Assembly (NCBI RefSeq): GCF_021462405.1
Contig: NZ_JAKEDU010000014.1
Coordinates: 1 to 33,719 of the forward strand
Direction of reading: 5' to 3'
DNA length: 33,719 nt
From: Thermus tengchongensis
GTDB taxonomy: Bacteria; Deinococcota; Deinococci; Deinococcales; Thermaceae
The notes below the pieces were generated by a model. The model worked only from the letters and a program-made list of their open reading frames with translations, was not told where the DNA came from and made no database searches. A program made the position numbers and the translations under genes. This document shows, piece by piece, positions 33,053 to 33,719 of this stretch. Position 1 is the first letter of the stretch; the number at the start of each line of letters is the position of its first letter.

Positions 33053-33058
33053 ATTGTA
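33053..33058 (-). promoter_or_regulatory. -10 box of the esterase gene
   Basis: TACAAT (minus strand) lies 16 nt before the esterase ATG, leaving room for the AAAGGT ribosome site. No good -35 was seen. Confidence 0.45.
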
Positions 33059-33195
33059 CCTGAGGATGTTCATGGGAGAGGGAGGTTGCGAACAGTTGCC
33101 CCCCAGCCCCCCTTTCCCCACCCCCCACCAAGTCCTGCTCCCAAATCCCGTCTTCCCCCACAACCTCCCTTCGTACAGGGCAAAAGGCTTAGCCC

Positions 33196-33221
33196 TCTAG
33201 AATGTTCCCTAGGGGTCTAGA
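33196..33221. repeat. Small dyad over the TnpB-like start region
   Basis: TCTAGA occurs at 33196-33201 and 33216-33221, with CCCTAGGG at 33207-33214 between them. These could form a hairpin covering the ATG, either an element-end feature or a control of translation. Confidence 0.3.
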
Positions 33222-33719
33222 CGTGAAGGGGAAGAAACGCAAAGGCAAGGGCAAAAGGCCCCAGTCCTTCGTCGGCCTGGAAGCCCTCCTCGTTTTTCCT
33301 GACCACGGGGACTACGTGGCCACCCTGGACCTGATGCGTCGCTTCTCCGCCGCCTTCCGCTTCGCCTACAACAGGCTTCAGGAGGGGGAAAAGCGGGAGG
33401 ATCTGAAAAAGGAAGACGGCCCCCTCTGCACCCTCTTCCGCCTCAACACCCGCTACGCCGACGACGCCATCCTGAAGGCCCAGGCCCTCCTCACCGCCCA
33501 AAGGGAGCTGGGGGAGAACCCCCGCAAGGTGGTCTTCGGGGGGAGGAAACTTCTTGCAGACCTGGCCCGGCTCAAAAAGGCGAACCTGCCCCTTTACGAA
33601 CGCCGCAAACGGGAGTGGCGGGAAAGGCGCAAGGGCATGCTCTACGCCCGTGGGGATAAGAGCAAAAAGGGCAACCCCCACCTGCGCTTGGTGGTGCAGG
33701 ACGGAAGCCTCTTCGGGGC
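33202..33719 (+). CDS. Divergent TnpB/IS605 OrfB-like protein, N-terminal part (cut by window edge)
   Basis: At least 172 residues, open to the right edge. A basic N-terminal tail (KGKKRKGKGKR) is followed by LMRRFSAAFRFAYNRL, LNTRYADDAILKAQALL, KVVFGGRKL, REWRERRKGMLYARGDKSKK and GNPHLRL. In the larger TnpB-type proteins I know of, a YN.L / RYA..A / FGGRK / GDKSKKGN order is typical; this recognition is by pattern memory and the RuvC nuclease core is beyond the window. ATG 33202 has no ribosome site; GTG 33223, seven nt after AGGGG, may be the real start. No TnpA (Y1) gene is visible upstream. Confidence 0.6.
   Translation, partial: MFPRGLDVKGKKRKGKGKRPQSFVGLEALLVFPDHGDYVATLDLMRRFSAAFRFAYNRLQEGEKREDLKKEDGPLCTLFRLNTRYADDAILKAQALLTAQRELGENPRKVVFGGRKLLADLARLKKANLPLYERRKREWRERRKGMLYARGDKSKKGNPHLRLVVQDGSLFG

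Noticed and set aside
1-33719. CRISPR array or long tandem repeats
   Set aside because: No regularly spaced repeats were seen; the only direct repeats are the tRNA-Val copies and the 26-nt pair.

Overview
The window looks like chromosome from a Thermus-group thermophile. This is inferred from the very high GC content with G/C-rich third codon positions, tight operons with 1-8 nt overlaps, many start codons sitting 6-9 nt after a -10 box with no leader, and the protein families seen. I could not run any search, so the genus is an inference.

Left end (1-2740) is the accessory part. The end of an IS3-family element (orfA plus a partial orfB, minus strand) has landed in the 5' part of a gene whose remainder is still readable on the plus strand. 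Next comes a tRNA-Lys/Glu/Val operon with a textbook promoter. Immediately after tRNA-Val lies a small element bounded by two copies of the tRNA-Val 3' end (1486-1533 and 2630-2677). It holds a decayed tyrosine-recombinase C-terminus, matching short repeats just inside each end, and an intact MntA/HepT toxin-antitoxin pair as its only recognisable cargo.

The core minus-strand cluster (11713 down to 2747) is nearly gap-free: DUF1385/YqhQ-like membrane protein, mnmA (tRNA 2-thiouridylase), pstS-pstC-pstA-pstB (high-affinity phosphate import), an MFS exporter, recF and a dciA-like gene carrying an extra zinc-ribbon. A strong GC hairpin separates pstS from pstC.

The central region (11753-21986) holds an M17 leucyl aminopeptidase, two Fur/PerR-family regulators, a DivIC/FtsB-like division protein, a LysR regulator divergent from the pyruvate dehydrogenase genes aceE-aceF, then hemC and folC. 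Several intergenic dyads sit between divergent promoters and are candidate operators.

The right region (22027-33036) has a minus operon of an M28-like membrane peptidase, moaB and a class-I aminotransferase; a divergent plus pair of GNAT acetyltransferase and SLC13-type transporter; then a minus run of a secreted type-B carboxylesterase, a molybdopterin oxidoreductase, a Nudix-like protein, thiI and an amidase. moaB (molybdenum cofactor) and the molybdopterin enzyme are compatible partners, and mnmA and thiI are both tRNA thiolation enzymes. The window ends inside a plus-strand gene resembling a divergent TnpB/IS605 OrfB protein. No CRISPR array or rRNA was seen, and no gene-free stretch longer than 300 bases remains once the left-end elements are counted.
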